Part shown: one piece after another, positions 8,318 through 16,287 of the stretch
Numbering within the stretch: the first letter of the stretch is position 1
Layout of the letters: every line of letters begins with the position of its first letter
NCBI GenBank assembly: GCA_016932815.1
Contig: JAFGCC010000014.1
Span: forward strand, 1-64,000
DNA length: 64,000 nucleotides
Source of the DNA: Microcaldota archaeon
GTDB lineage: Archaea; Micrarchaeota; Micrarchaeia; Anstonellales; Bilamarchaeaceae
Direction: 5' to 3'
Position numbers and translations under genes: made by a program
The notes under the pieces: model-generated
What the model saw: the letters and a program-made list of their open reading frames with translations, nothing else
Told to the model about the DNA's origin: nothing
The model's database searches: none

Positions 8318-9129
8318 GGATTGAAAAGATGTTTTCCGCTCTTAAGGAGCGGGGAGTTGGGGCGTTCATGCCTTATGTGTGCTGCGGGGACCCATCTGCT
8401 GAATTCACGCTTGCGCTAATTGAAAAACTCGTTGGGAATGGCGCGGACGCAATTGAGCTTGGGATTCCCTTTTCCGACCCGATTGCGGATGGGAAAACTA
8501 TCCAGGCGGCATCTTCGCGGGCCCTGGATTCCGGGATGACGCCCCTTAAGGCGCTGGGGATTGTTTCGGAGGTTAGGAAGCGCGGGATTGAGGTTCCAAT
8601 ATTGATTATGGCTTATTACAATATCGTTTATGCAAATGGGGGGCGGGAGTTCCTAAAGAAGGTTAAGGAAGCGGGCGCGGACGGGATGATTGTTCCAGAT
8701 GCCCCGCTTGAGGAATCTTCTGAACTGCGGAAGCTGTGCAGTGACGCGGGGATTGATTTGATTTATTTTATCACTCCCAACTGCCCGGATTCGCGGCTTA
8801 AGGAGATTGCCTCTGTTGCAAAGGGATTCCTGTATGCGGTTGCGGTCCTGGGGATTACAGGGGAGAGGGAGGTTGTTGCACCCGAGGCGATTGCGCTAGT
8901 TGAGCGTGCAAGGAAGGTTACTGCTTTGCCGGTCGTTGTCGGATTCGGGATTTCAAAGCCTTCGCACGCAACTTCGCTCATGCGCGCTGGAGGTTCTGGG
9001 ATTATTGTGGGAAGCGCAATCGTTAATCTATATTCCAAACACGTTGGGGAGGAGTTCGATTCCACTGAGGCGTTGGAGGAGATTGGGGAATTCGCAAAAA
9101 GCATGAAGGGTGCGCTTTCTGGCAAGTGA
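8314..9129 (+). CDS. trpA: Tryptophan synthase alpha chain
   Basis: Encodes 271 residues of the TIM-barrel subunit that cleaves indole-3-glycerol phosphate and channels indole to TrpB. Key segments are [18 protein letters not shown] with the catalytic Glu and Asp, [31 protein letters not shown]-like GITGERE, and [10 protein letters not shown] with [11 protein letters not shown] for phosphate. It is the last gene of the trp operon and converges on the six-paralogue zincin cluster with 27 bp between the stops. Confidence 0.97.
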   Translation: MRIEKMFSALKERGVGAFMPYVCCGDPSAEFTLALIEKLVGNGADAIELGIPFSDPIADGKTIQAASSRALDSGMTPLKALGIVSEVRKRGIEVPILIMAYYNIVYANGGREFLKKVKEAGADGMIVPDAPLEESSELRKLCSDAGIDLIYFITPNCPDSRLKEIASVAKGFLYAVAVLGITGEREVVAPEAIALVERARKVTALPVVVGFGISKPSHATSLMRAGGSGIIVGSAIVNLYSKHVGEEFDSTEALEEIGEFAKSMKGALSGK

Positions 9130-9156
9130 ATGCGGGGTGCTTCTCTTAGCGCCAGC

Positions 9157-10347
9157 TTAGCCGAAAATAGCCCTTTTTGCCTGCTTTAGCGCTTCTTCCC
9201 TGAGGTTTTTCATGTCCGCCAATCCCAGGGAGGATGCGATTCCCTTGAGTATCCCAAGGGAAGTTTCGTGTATGGTTTTGTGGCTCATGCACATGTATCT
9301 TGCGAATGCGCCTATGGGCTTGTCCCAGTCCACGCCCTCTATTCCAAGGATGCCGTTGAAATGCTCCAAGAACGTGCCCAAGGCGATGTCATGGCAATCG
9401 GTGCTGCCCTGCCAGAGAGGCTGTGCGTGGGCGAGGAATTCCATGAATGACACGCGGGGGGCACCGGAAACGCTCTGCATAAAGGACTCTGCAAAAAGTT
9501 CGTGCAGTGCATCAGGAGGCCTCTCTTTTGGGCTTAGGATGTCCAGTATCATGTGCCCAACTTCATGGAGGGTGTTGTCGAATATTAGCTTGTCGAGGAA
9601 TCCGGGTTTGTCTTCAAGGGTGCCGAGCTGGCAGAGCAGGCAGCAGAAAGTGAAAAAGGGATTGCTCCCTTTTGCGGCCACGCTGCCGTGCACTCTCTCC
9701 AAAACCCGGGCGGCCTCCGCCTCATCCATCGCCCCGACAAAAGGGGCGAGGCGGCTGGGGAAATGCTTTGCGCCTTCAAGGTAAATGGGTGCCAGCTTAC
9801 CGGGCACTTCCGGGAAAACGAAAATCTTTTTCTGGCCATGCGGGCTTGGGTCCGCATAAAGCGCACCGATGTTAAGCCTCCCCAGCGGGCGGGGAAAAGC
9901 GTCTTCTGCTCCCATCCCATGCACGTTTGCAACGAACACTAGCGGGGCGCCGCAGATTGAAGTTTCATAGAAGATGTCCCCATAATAAACGTCCTTGTCT
10001 ATGTGGTCGAACTGGAGGAACACTCCCTTCTGCGCCATTGCGCATTCTATGGGGAGCAGGGTTTCCACGTAATATTTGTAAAGCGGGGCCAGCTGCATCC
10101 CCTCAAAGTAATCCTGGGGGGAGTTGGTTGCAGCAAGGCGCTCGCCTGGAGCGGGAGCGTTTCCGTGCTCCAGGACTTTCCTGAAGAACTCCCTTGTTGC
10201 CCCCGAGATTTCCTTTGCGTGGATTTTTGAAGGCGGAACGACACTCCGAGACTGCCTTCTAAACTGCCTCAGCCTTGCGGATATTGGCATTCCCGGTTTT
10301 GGGGAATGTGCATCCGGTTTTTGGATTATCTTTTGTGAGCCTGCCAT
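9157..10347 (-). CDS. HExxH zincin-like paralogue 1 (last gene of six-gene array)
   Basis: Encodes 396 residues. HEVGH at 261-265 plus a Glu in HELFAE at about 283 form a gluzincin-like zinc site (two His and a distal Glu). The family architecture is shared by six adjacent genes: an N-terminal motif ISARLRQFRRQ...IHAKEI, a central GDIF...(C)GAPLVFVAN block, a KKIFVFPE strand, the metal site and a terminal helix ending AKRAIFG. The ATG at 10347 is chosen because GCGAGG upstream is a ribosome site rather than coding. No signal peptide is seen, so a cytosolic metallopeptidase is likely, with an unknown substrate. I cannot assign a named peptidase family. Confidence 0.8.
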   Translation of the reverse strand: MAGSQKIIQKPDAHSPKPGMPISARLRQFRRQSRSVVPPSKIHAKEISGATREFFRKVLEHGNAPAPGERLAATNSPQDYFEGMQLAPLYKYYVETLLPIECAMAQKGVFLQFDHIDKDVYYGDIFYETSICGAPLVFVANVHGMGAEDAFPRPLGRLNIGALYADPSPHGQKKIFVFPEVPGKLAPIYLEGAKHFPSRLAPFVGAMDEAEAARVLERVHGSVAAKGSNPFFTFCCLLCQLGTLEDKPGFLDKLIFDNTLHEVGHMILDILSPKERPPDALHELFAESFMQSVSGAPRVSFMEFLAHAQPLWQGSTDCHDIALGTFLEHFNGILGIEGVDWDKPIGAFARYMCMSHKTIHETSLGILKGIASSLGLADMKNLREEALKQAKRAIFG

Positions 10348-10363
10348 GGTTGTGCCTCGCACG

Positions 10364-11521
10364 TTATTGGCCGAAGATTATCCTTTCCGCCTTGTGTACC
10401 TCCTTTTGGGAAGAGTGCCCCAGCCTGAAAGAGAACTCCCTGCAAATCTGTTTTAGCACCCCGGATGCCGCAGCATGTATTTCATTGGGGCTTGCTGCGG
10501 CATATTTGAGGACTGCGTTGAAATTGAGCAGGGGATTTCCGCCGCACTCGCCAAAATAGGGATTGAATCTCTCAATGAAATGCGTTATGCCCCGGAAATG
10601 CGGGTCAGAGCCTCCCTTCATGTAATTGGAGAGTATCTCTCCCAGATACAAATGCGGAAGCCTTGCAAGTGATATTGCAAATGCGTATGCGAAGAATTCG
10701 TGGGAACTTTTCGAAGCTTCCACCTTGGAGCCAAGGAGCACGTGCCCAAGCTCGTGGAGCAGCGTATAATGTGCCATTAAATCCAGCAGGTTCCCCTTCC
10801 CCTGGTTCTTTGCGGAATGATATGCGAACTTGCACATGAATTCCGCAGCGTCAATCGGAGTTTTCATGGAGCCTGCAAGGGATGCCGGGAGGGTGCCATT
10901 GAAAATCGGCAAATCCCCGTTGTCGCTGGCAAATGGCCCCTCCAGGATTTGCGGCGGAACCTTGAACCTCATTATCGGAATGTAATCGCGCATCTTCTCT
11001 AGCATATCCAAGAAGATGCATACGTGCCTGCGGGAGAATGGCGAATCGATTGTCTGCATCCCTCCGATATACGACTTGGACATGTCCAACGGCATATTCC
11101 CTTCCAATGAGTGGATTTTCGTATTGGCTATGAAAAGCAATGGGGACTTTGCAAGCGAAGTGCGGAAAACTATGTCCCCGGACAAGACAGTATTTATCGC
11201 GGGGGAAAAGCGGGTGAATATTCCTTCATTTTGCATTTGCTCCTCGAAGGGGCTTACGCGCTCCCCATAAAACCCGGCAAATTCATGCAGATTGGTTCCC
11301 GGGCAGATGGGCGCGTGCTTTAAGTGCCTCTTTGCAGGGCTTCCCAGATTACTGTGCGCCGCGAAAAACTCTTTTCTCGCTTCCGAGAGTTTTTTTGCAT
11401 ATTTGCCAGAAGGCGGAGGCTGCCTGCGAAATTCCCGCAACCTTGCGGAGATGCTTTTTTGCTCCGGGGCAGGAGGCTGGCTCCGGAACGCCCTATCCAG
11501 CATTGCGCGCATCTTTCCCAT
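10364..11521 (-). CDS. HExxH zincin-like paralogue 2
   Basis: Encodes 385 residues with HELGH at 256-260 and the candidate third ligand Glu275 in SHEFFAYA. The shared N-terminal motif is SISARLREFRRQ, the central block is GDIVFRTSLAKSPLLFIANT, then HVCIFLDM, and the tail is AERIIFGQ. The open frame reaches 11650 but that would overlap paralogue 3. The ATG at 11521 lies seven bases after GGGTGA, whose TGA is the stop of paralogue 3, so translation is probably coupled. The junction to paralogue 1 is different and uses GCGAGG. Sequence divergence from its neighbours is large outside the motifs, so the duplications are old. Confidence 0.8.
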   Translation of the reverse strand: MGKMRAMLDRAFRSQPPAPEQKSISARLREFRRQPPPSGKYAKKLSEARKEFFAAHSNLGSPAKRHLKHAPICPGTNLHEFAGFYGERVSPFEEQMQNEGIFTRFSPAINTVLSGDIVFRTSLAKSPLLFIANTKIHSLEGNMPLDMSKSYIGGMQTIDSPFSRRHVCIFLDMLEKMRDYIPIMRFKVPPQILEGPFASDNGDLPIFNGTLPASLAGSMKTPIDAAEFMCKFAYHSAKNQGKGNLLDLMAHYTLLHELGHVLLGSKVEASKSSHEFFAYAFAISLARLPHLYLGEILSNYMKGGSDPHFRGITHFIERFNPYFGECGGNPLLNFNAVLKYAAASPNEIHAAASGVLKQICREFSFRLGHSSQKEVHKAERIIFGQ

Positions 11522-11528
11522 TTTCAAA

Positions 11529-12668
11529 TCACCCAAAAACCGCTTCCTCCGCATCCTTTGCGGCCCCTTCCAGGAATCCTTCCTGGCTTTTTCCCAGCTC
11601 AGTGCAGACGCCCTCCAGTATTGCAGAGGAAATAGTGCGCACCTGCCCAACAGGCATGCACAGGTACCTGGGCAATGAATCGATTAGGGAGCGGGGCCCA
11701 AGCTCTTCTTTTATCCCAAGGCGCCTGTTGAACTCCCCTACGAACTCTTTTGCGGCGTGGGTGTGGGGACCTTTGGGGGAGTAGAGGTACAAAGCCGCCT
11801 GCTTAACCAATTCCGCTAGGTAGAGCCGCGTGGACTTGGAAGCGCTAAGCGAAGATGAATACGCGAAGAATTCATCTACGGCTGTTGGCATCGCCCTATC
11901 CGGGATTAGCTTCCTCAATAGCATATGCCCGGCCTCGTGCATTAGCGAATCGAAAACGAACTTGTCTAGGAGGGAATCCCTATCCTCCCCAAGCAGGGAG
12001 TGCTGGTAGAGCATTTCTGCCAATAGCGATGGGAGCCTCGGGTAGGAAAATCCTGCATCGATTAATCCCTCAACTGCCTGCCGGATGTGGAACCCTGCGA
12101 TTTTTTCGTTGAGGGGGGTTTCCGTATGCAGGAACTCTAATGGGTTCTTTTCCGCGCGCTCAAAATGGCCGAGAATCTTCTTCTCTGCCTGGTCTGCGAA
12201 AACGAATATTCTCTGGGGAGCGGGGGGGAACCCCGGGGAGAATGCCGCGGCAATCAGCCGCCTTTGGAGGAGCGAGCCAAGAGCCGTTTCCCTGGCATTG
12301 AGTTTCGTGTTTGCAACGAAAGCCGTTTCGCACCCGCATATTGCGGACTGGCGGATTATGTCCCCGAAGGTTACCGCATTCCCCACAAGTTCAAAAGAGA
12401 GGAAAACCCCTTTCTCCGCCATTTCATTTTCCAGGGGGAAGAGCACGTCCGCATAATACTGCAGGAGGGATTCCGCCCTGGATTCCCATTCCCTGAATGC
12501 GGGGCTGCCCTCTTTTGCCCCTGGTTTTGGGCGGCGGGAAAACGGGTGCCCAAGCTCCTTGTTCCTGCGGAAGAATGCCTCCCTTGCTTCAGCGAGCGCC
12601 TTTGCATTGAGCTTGGATGGGGAGGGCTTTTCCCTTGATTTTTTTAGCAGCAAAGATATTGGCGCCAT
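11529..12668 (-). CDS. HExxH zincin-like paralogue 3
   Basis: Encodes 379 residues with HEAGH at 244-248 and Glu266 in VDEFFAYS as the likely third zinc ligand. The N terminus (ISLLLKKSREKPSPSKLNAK) is a shorter version of the family motif. The central block is FGDIIRQSAICGCETAFVANT, followed by RIFVFADQ, and the tail is EEAVFG. The start at 12668 is chosen because it sits seven bases after GGGTGA, the end of paralogue 4; earlier in-frame ATGs lie inside that gene. It is part of the minus-strand operon driven from about 15920. Function is unknown beyond probable zinc-dependent hydrolysis. Confidence 0.8.
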   Translation of the reverse strand: MAPISLLLKKSREKPSPSKLNAKALAEAREAFFRRNKELGHPFSRRPKPGAKEGSPAFREWESRAESLLQYYADVLFPLENEMAEKGVFLSFELVGNAVTFGDIIRQSAICGCETAFVANTKLNARETALGSLLQRRLIAAAFSPGFPPAPQRIFVFADQAEKKILGHFERAEKNPLEFLHTETPLNEKIAGFHIRQAVEGLIDAGFSYPRLPSLLAEMLYQHSLLGEDRDSLLDKFVFDSLMHEAGHMLLRKLIPDRAMPTAVDEFFAYSSSLSASKSTRLYLAELVKQAALYLYSPKGPHTHAAKEFVGEFNRRLGIKEELGPRSLIDSLPRYLCMPVGQVRTISSAILEGVCTELGKSQEGFLEGAAKDAEEAVFG

Positions 12669-12675
12669 TTTTGCT

Positions 12676-13680
12676 TCACCCATAGATAATCCTCCTTGCA
12701 GGCTCAACTACCTGCTCATGCATATTTTCCAGGCTCACTCCCAGGCAGGCGCAGAGGCTTCCGAGAACGCCCGAAGCCGCGGCGCGTATTTCCCCTGCCG
12801 GGACTGATGCGCAGCGGATTAGGGAAGCTGCCTGCTCCTGCGTATTGGCCCAGCCCATTCCAAGGGAGGAACTCAGCTTCCCAAGGAAATCGTTTGAGCC
12901 GTAAAAATGCTCGCTGGGCCTGCGCCCTCTGGCATATACAGCGCATATCATAGAGAGGCAGATGCGCGTTTCAATTGCGTTGGGGAGGGAGAACGCGTAT
13001 GCGAAAAGCTCGGAAGTTTCCCCGGAAACCCCCTCCTTTCCTCCTAGGAGCGTGTGGCCGGTTTCGTGGAAGAGGACTTCCAGCAATGCCGCATCGAGAA
13101 GGCGGTCTTTGCCCTGGCTCTTTGCGGAAGCGTATGCGCTCCTGCACAGGTAATCCGATGCATCCTCTAGTGTGGAGATTCCGCTTTTGGGCTGGGGCGC
13201 TTTCAGGGAAAGGCCCTCTCCAAGCCTGCTTGCTGTGCGGTCTGCGAAGATGCAGATGCGCTCATAGGAGGTCCCCTTTAGGAGGGTGTGCATTCCCCTG
13301 GCCCCTCTTGGCACGGGATATTTGTCGCCCCTGCCCAGGGGGAAAACTTCGGTGTTGCTGCAAAAGAGGATTGGGCAGCCGCGTATTGAGGCGCGGTGGA
13401 AGATGTCGGCTGCAATGCCAAAGTTCCTGCTAAAGAAGAACTTGAAGAACACGCCTTTTTCCTCCATTCCTAGCTGGAGGGGAAGCACGTTTCTGTTGTG
13501 GAAGCGGTCGTAGGTTGGGGCATCGAGCACCTGCGCCTTCTTCCCGAATTCGCAAATTCCCCCGTTGCGCAGGAGGAGCCTGAAGAACTCGTTGCCCTTT
13601 GCCTTTAGTTCCTTAACGTGGGCGCGGGAGGGGGATTTTGCATTGCCGGCCTGCTTCAACATAGAAGATAGTGCTGCCAT
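12676..13680 (-). CDS. HExxH zincin-like paralogue 4
   Basis: Encodes 334 residues, the shortest of the six. HETGH at 205-209 and Glu224 in SELFAYAF form the probable zinc site. The central block ADIFHRASIRGCPILFCSNTE is nearly the family consensus and matches paralogues 5 and 6 well; RICIFADR follows, and the tail is ARRIIYG. The ATG lies seven bases after the GGGTGA that ends paralogue 5. No membrane segment or signal peptide is seen. All metal ligands are retained, so it should be active if the family is enzymatic. Confidence 0.8.
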   Translation of the reverse strand: MAALSSMLKQAGNAKSPSRAHVKELKAKGNEFFRLLLRNGGICEFGKKAQVLDAPTYDRFHNRNVLPLQLGMEEKGVFFKFFFSRNFGIAADIFHRASIRGCPILFCSNTEVFPLGRGDKYPVPRGARGMHTLLKGTSYERICIFADRTASRLGEGLSLKAPQPKSGISTLEDASDYLCRSAYASAKSQGKDRLLDAALLEVLFHETGHTLLGGKEGVSGETSELFAYAFSLPNAIETRICLSMICAVYARGRRPSEHFYGSNDFLGKLSSSLGMGWANTQEQAASLIRCASVPAGEIRAAASGVLGSLCACLGVSLENMHEQVVEPARRIIYG

Positions 13681-13687
13681 GATTAAT

Positions 13688-14794
13688 TCACCCGAAAACC
13701 GCTTTTTCTGCTTGTTCCAGGATGTTCTCCCGCATGGCCTCCAGGCTGATTGCGTGTTTTGCGCAAAGCCTGCTTATTAGTTTGTTAGCCGCCTTGCGTA
13801 TTTCCCCTGCACGCATGTTTGCAAATCCCGCAATCATCCTGGGAAATTTTCCCGAAGCTTCATCTGCCCCTGCAAGAAGCGGCTTGAGCATTGCAAAAAA
13901 ATTGCCTGCTGCAACTCTGTGGTCGATGGTTCCGCACTCATGTGCGTGCGCATCGGAAATGATGGATAAGAGTATGCGGGGCGCTTTCGCGTGTGCGAGG
14001 GAAAATGAGAATGCGAAAAGCTCGTGGAATTCCATTGGGAAATAACCGTGGCGGCAGAGCTCCATGTGGGCGCCTTCGTGGAGAAGGGTGTCGTATGCCC
14101 GGTTGTTTATTAGCTTGCCCGCGCCCATTTTGCGCGCAGAGAAATACGCGTGGTTGCGCAGGAATCCGCATGCGTATTCGAGAGCGTGCATGCGGGGAGC
14201 CTTGGGGGCGGAAACAACTGTTTCCAGCTTGTGCTCCACAGTATTCCGGATGGTGTCTGCAAAAACGCAGATTCTCTCTTTTGAGTATGCGCCCTGCCGC
14301 ACGTGCTCTCCTGTGCCCGCAACGGGCAGGGATGCCTCCGCCTCCCGGCTTATCCTGGAAAAGGACGTATTTGCGCCAAAGAAAACCGGGCACTCTTCAG
14401 TTGAATCCCGGCTAAACATTGCTTCCCCTGGGCCGCCCATTGATGCGCGGTGGAAGATGTCGCTGCTTAGCATCCGGTTGGAAGTGAAACTGAGGCTCAC
14501 GTGTATTCCCTCTTCTGCAAGCTTTGTGGTTAGGGGAAGCACGTTTTTATTGCAAAATTTCCCCATTGACTCCCAGTCGGAGATTATCAATTCGCTTCCG
14601 CACTTCCAGAGGATGTTCTTTTTTAGGAGGTAATCTGCAAAGCTGCTGAATTCGCCCTGAATCTCTTTTGCGCGGAGCTTTGAGGGAGAGGGTTTTGAAT
14701 CGAATTCCCTTAGCTTCTCTGAGAGGCTCTTAGGGCTAGGGGGAGCAGGCGCACGCCCCTGCATTTTCATTGTTCTTTTGCATGATTTTGCCAT
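13688..14794 (-). CDS. HExxH zincin-like paralogue 5
   Basis: Encodes 368 residues. Its motif reads HEGAH at 239-243, where the usual Gly before the second His is replaced by Ala, but both His and the Glu are kept, and Glu258 in FHELFAFSF supplies the third ligand. The N-terminal KSLSEKLREFDSKPSPSKL, central SDIFHRAS...CPVFFGANT, RICVFADT and tail EKAVFG follow the family plan. About 12 extra residues interrupt the central block. It starts seven bases after the GGGTGA of paralogue 6 and is co-transcribed with the others. Confidence 0.8.
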   Translation of the reverse strand: MAKSCKRTMKMQGRAPAPPSPKSLSEKLREFDSKPSPSKLRAKEIQGEFSSFADYLLKKNILWKCGSELIISDWESMGKFCNKNVLPLTTKLAEEGIHVSLSFTSNRMLSSDIFHRASMGGPGEAMFSRDSTEECPVFFGANTSFSRISREAEASLPVAGTGEHVRQGAYSKERICVFADTIRNTVEHKLETVVSAPKAPRMHALEYACGFLRNHAYFSARKMGAGKLINNRAYDTLLHEGAHMELCRHGYFPMEFHELFAFSFSLAHAKAPRILLSIISDAHAHECGTIDHRVAAGNFFAMLKPLLAGADEASGKFPRMIAGFANMRAGEIRKAANKLISRLCAKHAISLEAMRENILEQAEKAVFG

Positions 14795-14801
14795 TTTTGC
14801 C

Positions 14802-15869
14802 TCACCCGGAAACGAGCTTTTTCACCTTCTCAAAAGGATTGCCCATAAAGTCCTCTTTTGATGCTCCAAGGGATTTGCAGACTGCCCCGAATACCTCAAT
14901 TGCCGCGGAAAGAATCCTGTCCGCTGGAGCCTGGAAGTATTTGGGGATTAATGCTTCAATGGGGGAATCGCGGGCATCCTCCCCGAAAAGCCGGGAATTG
15001 CACCCTGCAACCAGTTCCGCGGAAGCACTTTTGTGGAGGCTGCTGCCATCCTGGGATGGGACTGCCATCTTGATTATATTGGCAAAATCCACGTGGGGGG
15101 ATTGCGAGTTTGCAAGCACGTATGAGAAGGCAAAGCGTTCCTGTGCGGGCGAATCCAGCGTCCATTGCGGAAACCTCCGGGTGAATGCCATGTGCCCAAG
15201 CTCGTGCGCGATATATCCAACGAGTACGTCCTCGAGCGACATTTTCTCTCCGAATGAGAAGAAATTGGACAGTGCGGAATATGCCTCTGCAAGCAATGAA
15301 GGGGGCACACCCTTGGCGGAAGGGCCGCCATAATGCCTTCCTAAGAGGGGCATCAGGGTTTCGGCGGGGATAGTATGTGCGGCATCCCCAAGGCCCTCTA
15401 TTGCCCCTCCCATTATTATGGAATTGGATTCAAGGAGCGATTCCGCCAAGTCTGCGAAGATGGCTATCCTCTCGCCCTTAATGGAATTTTCGCACGGATT
15501 GAAGATGCAGGAATAGTGTGCCGGGATTATTGTCACGTTTGGGTCCCCTGCCCCCCGGGGATTAGTGGAGATTTCCGAATTCGCAAGGAAGATGACTGGG
15601 CAGCCTTCTATCTGCGCCCTGTGGAAGATGTCCGCGGTGGTTATCGCCTCCTTCTCCCAACTAAAGGAGAACAGCACGCCCTTCTTTCCCATTTTCTCTT
15701 CTATTGCAATCAACTTTCTGGAAAATGAGCCAAGCCTTGCCGCGTCTTTTGTGTCAATCTTATCATAGGCGGAGAACACCTTATTCTTGAGCTTCGCTAA
15801 CTTCCTTGCGTGGATTTGCGTGGGGGGAGTGCCCTTGCGGAATTCGTTTAGCCTTGTGGAGATGGACAT
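14802..15869 (-). CDS. HExxH zincin-like paralogue 6 (first gene of the array)
   Basis: Encodes 355 residues. HELGH at 222-226 and Glu244 in QERFAFSY form the likely zinc site. The N-terminal SISTRLNEFRKGTPPTQIHARKL and central TADIFHRAQIEGCPVIFLANSE are close to the family consensus; RIAIFADL follows, and the tail is KKLVSG. It is promoter-proximal: a TATA box at 15918-15927 and a GCGAGG ribosome site seven bases before the ATG at 15869 set the start. The open frame extends to 16106 across the divergent aromatic promoter, which makes the longer start unlikely. Confidence 0.8.
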   Translation of the reverse strand: MSISTRLNEFRKGTPPTQIHARKLAKLKNKVFSAYDKIDTKDAARLGSFSRKLIAIEEKMGKKGVLFSFSWEKEAITTADIFHRAQIEGCPVIFLANSEISTNPRGAGDPNVTIIPAHYSCIFNPCENSIKGERIAIFADLAESLLESNSIIMGGAIEGLGDAAHTIPAETLMPLLGRHYGGPSAKGVPPSLLAEAYSALSNFFSFGEKMSLEDVLVGYIAHELGHMAFTRRFPQWTLDSPAQERFAFSYVLANSQSPHVDFANIIKMAVPSQDGSSLHKSASAELVAGCNSRLFGEDARDSPIEALIPKYFQAPADRILSAAIEVFGAVCKSLGASKEDFMGNPFEKVKKLVSG

Positions 15870-15917
15870 TTGGGTTCCTCGCATAACTGTTACAGTATGT
15901 GTATTGGGATGAGAAAT

Positions 15918-15927
15918 GTTTATAAAG
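15918..15927 (-). promoter_or_regulatory. TATA box for the six-zincin operon
   Basis: Minus-strand CTTTATAAAC lies about 30 bp upstream of a predicted start near 15895. It is followed by GCGAGG and the ATG of paralogue 6. Confidence 0.6.
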
Positions 15928-16050
15928 GAGGGCTTTTGTGGAGAATACGGGCAAAAGCGGGGGGATATTTGCAAAAAAGCGGATTGGGGCGGCCCGGGGG
16001 CCCTGGCGGCGGGGGTTTCGCCTTTGCTCGGGGCAACGAGAGAGGCAGGT

Positions 16051-16058
16051 TTTATAAT
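16051..16058 (+). promoter_or_regulatory. TATA box for the aromatic operon
   Basis: TTTATAAT predicts transcription start near 16078-16082. That leaves a leader of about 205 nt before the DAHP synthase ATG at 16288, unusually long for this genome, where many genes are leaderless. Confidence 0.65.
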
Positions 16059-16077
16059 CTTTCCTTGCACAAATAAA

Positions 16078-16205
16078 ACCAAGGAAAAAAGTGGTTTTAA
16101 TGGCAATGGCTAGGAAAAACCGGGAATCCTGGTTCGCATTCTCCAGCTTTAGCTATTGCCCGGAAAACCGCTGAGAGATTTTTTCCTTGGTCTTGGTGGT
16201 TTTCC
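16078..16205 (+). promoter_or_regulatory. Candidate attenuator leader RNA of the aromatic operon
   Basis: The leader holds several mutually exclusive pairings. ACCAAGGAAAAAA (16078-16090) is perfectly complementary over 13 bp to TTTTTTCCTTGGT (16179-16191). AAAACCA (16075-16081) can instead pair with TGGTTTT (16092-16098). AACCGGG (16118-16124) forms a 7-pair hairpin with CCTGGTT (16128-16134), burying the Trp codon. GGAAAACC (16162-16169) pairs with GGTTTTCC (16198-16205). A run of six T (16179-16184), a typical archaeal termination signal, comes five bases after the leader ORF stop. The layout resembles ribosome-dependent attenuators of bacteria. The mechanism is inferred. Confidence 0.65.
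16100..16174 (+). CDS. Aromatic leader peptide, candidate attenuation sensor
   Basis: A 24-codon ORF lies between the promoter and DAHP synthase, starting about 20 nt after the predicted transcription start. Residues 11-19 read WFAFSSFSY, so all three aromatic amino acids appear in a nine-residue run (one Trp, three Phe, one Tyr). These are exactly the end products of the pathway the operon serves. The UGA stop at 16172-16174 is followed five bases later by six T. Upstream, GTGG at 16091-16094 is only a weak ribosome site. In bacteria, peptides of this kind sense charged tRNA during translation of trp, phe and his leaders. Here the same logic is proposed for an archaeon. No protein product is expected to persist. 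Confidence 0.75.
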   Translation: MAMARKNRESWFAFSSFSYCPENR

Positions 16206-16287
16206 CGCTTGATGTGATTTAGAGTAATCTTTGCAAAAAACTGGAGAAGAAAAAAGAAATGATTGGAAAAACTAGAGATGGTAAAAA

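Noticed and set aside
15870-16106. N-terminal extension of zincin paralogue 6
   Set aside because: It would cross the aromatic-operon promoter and leader; paralogues all start just before the SIS.RL motif.
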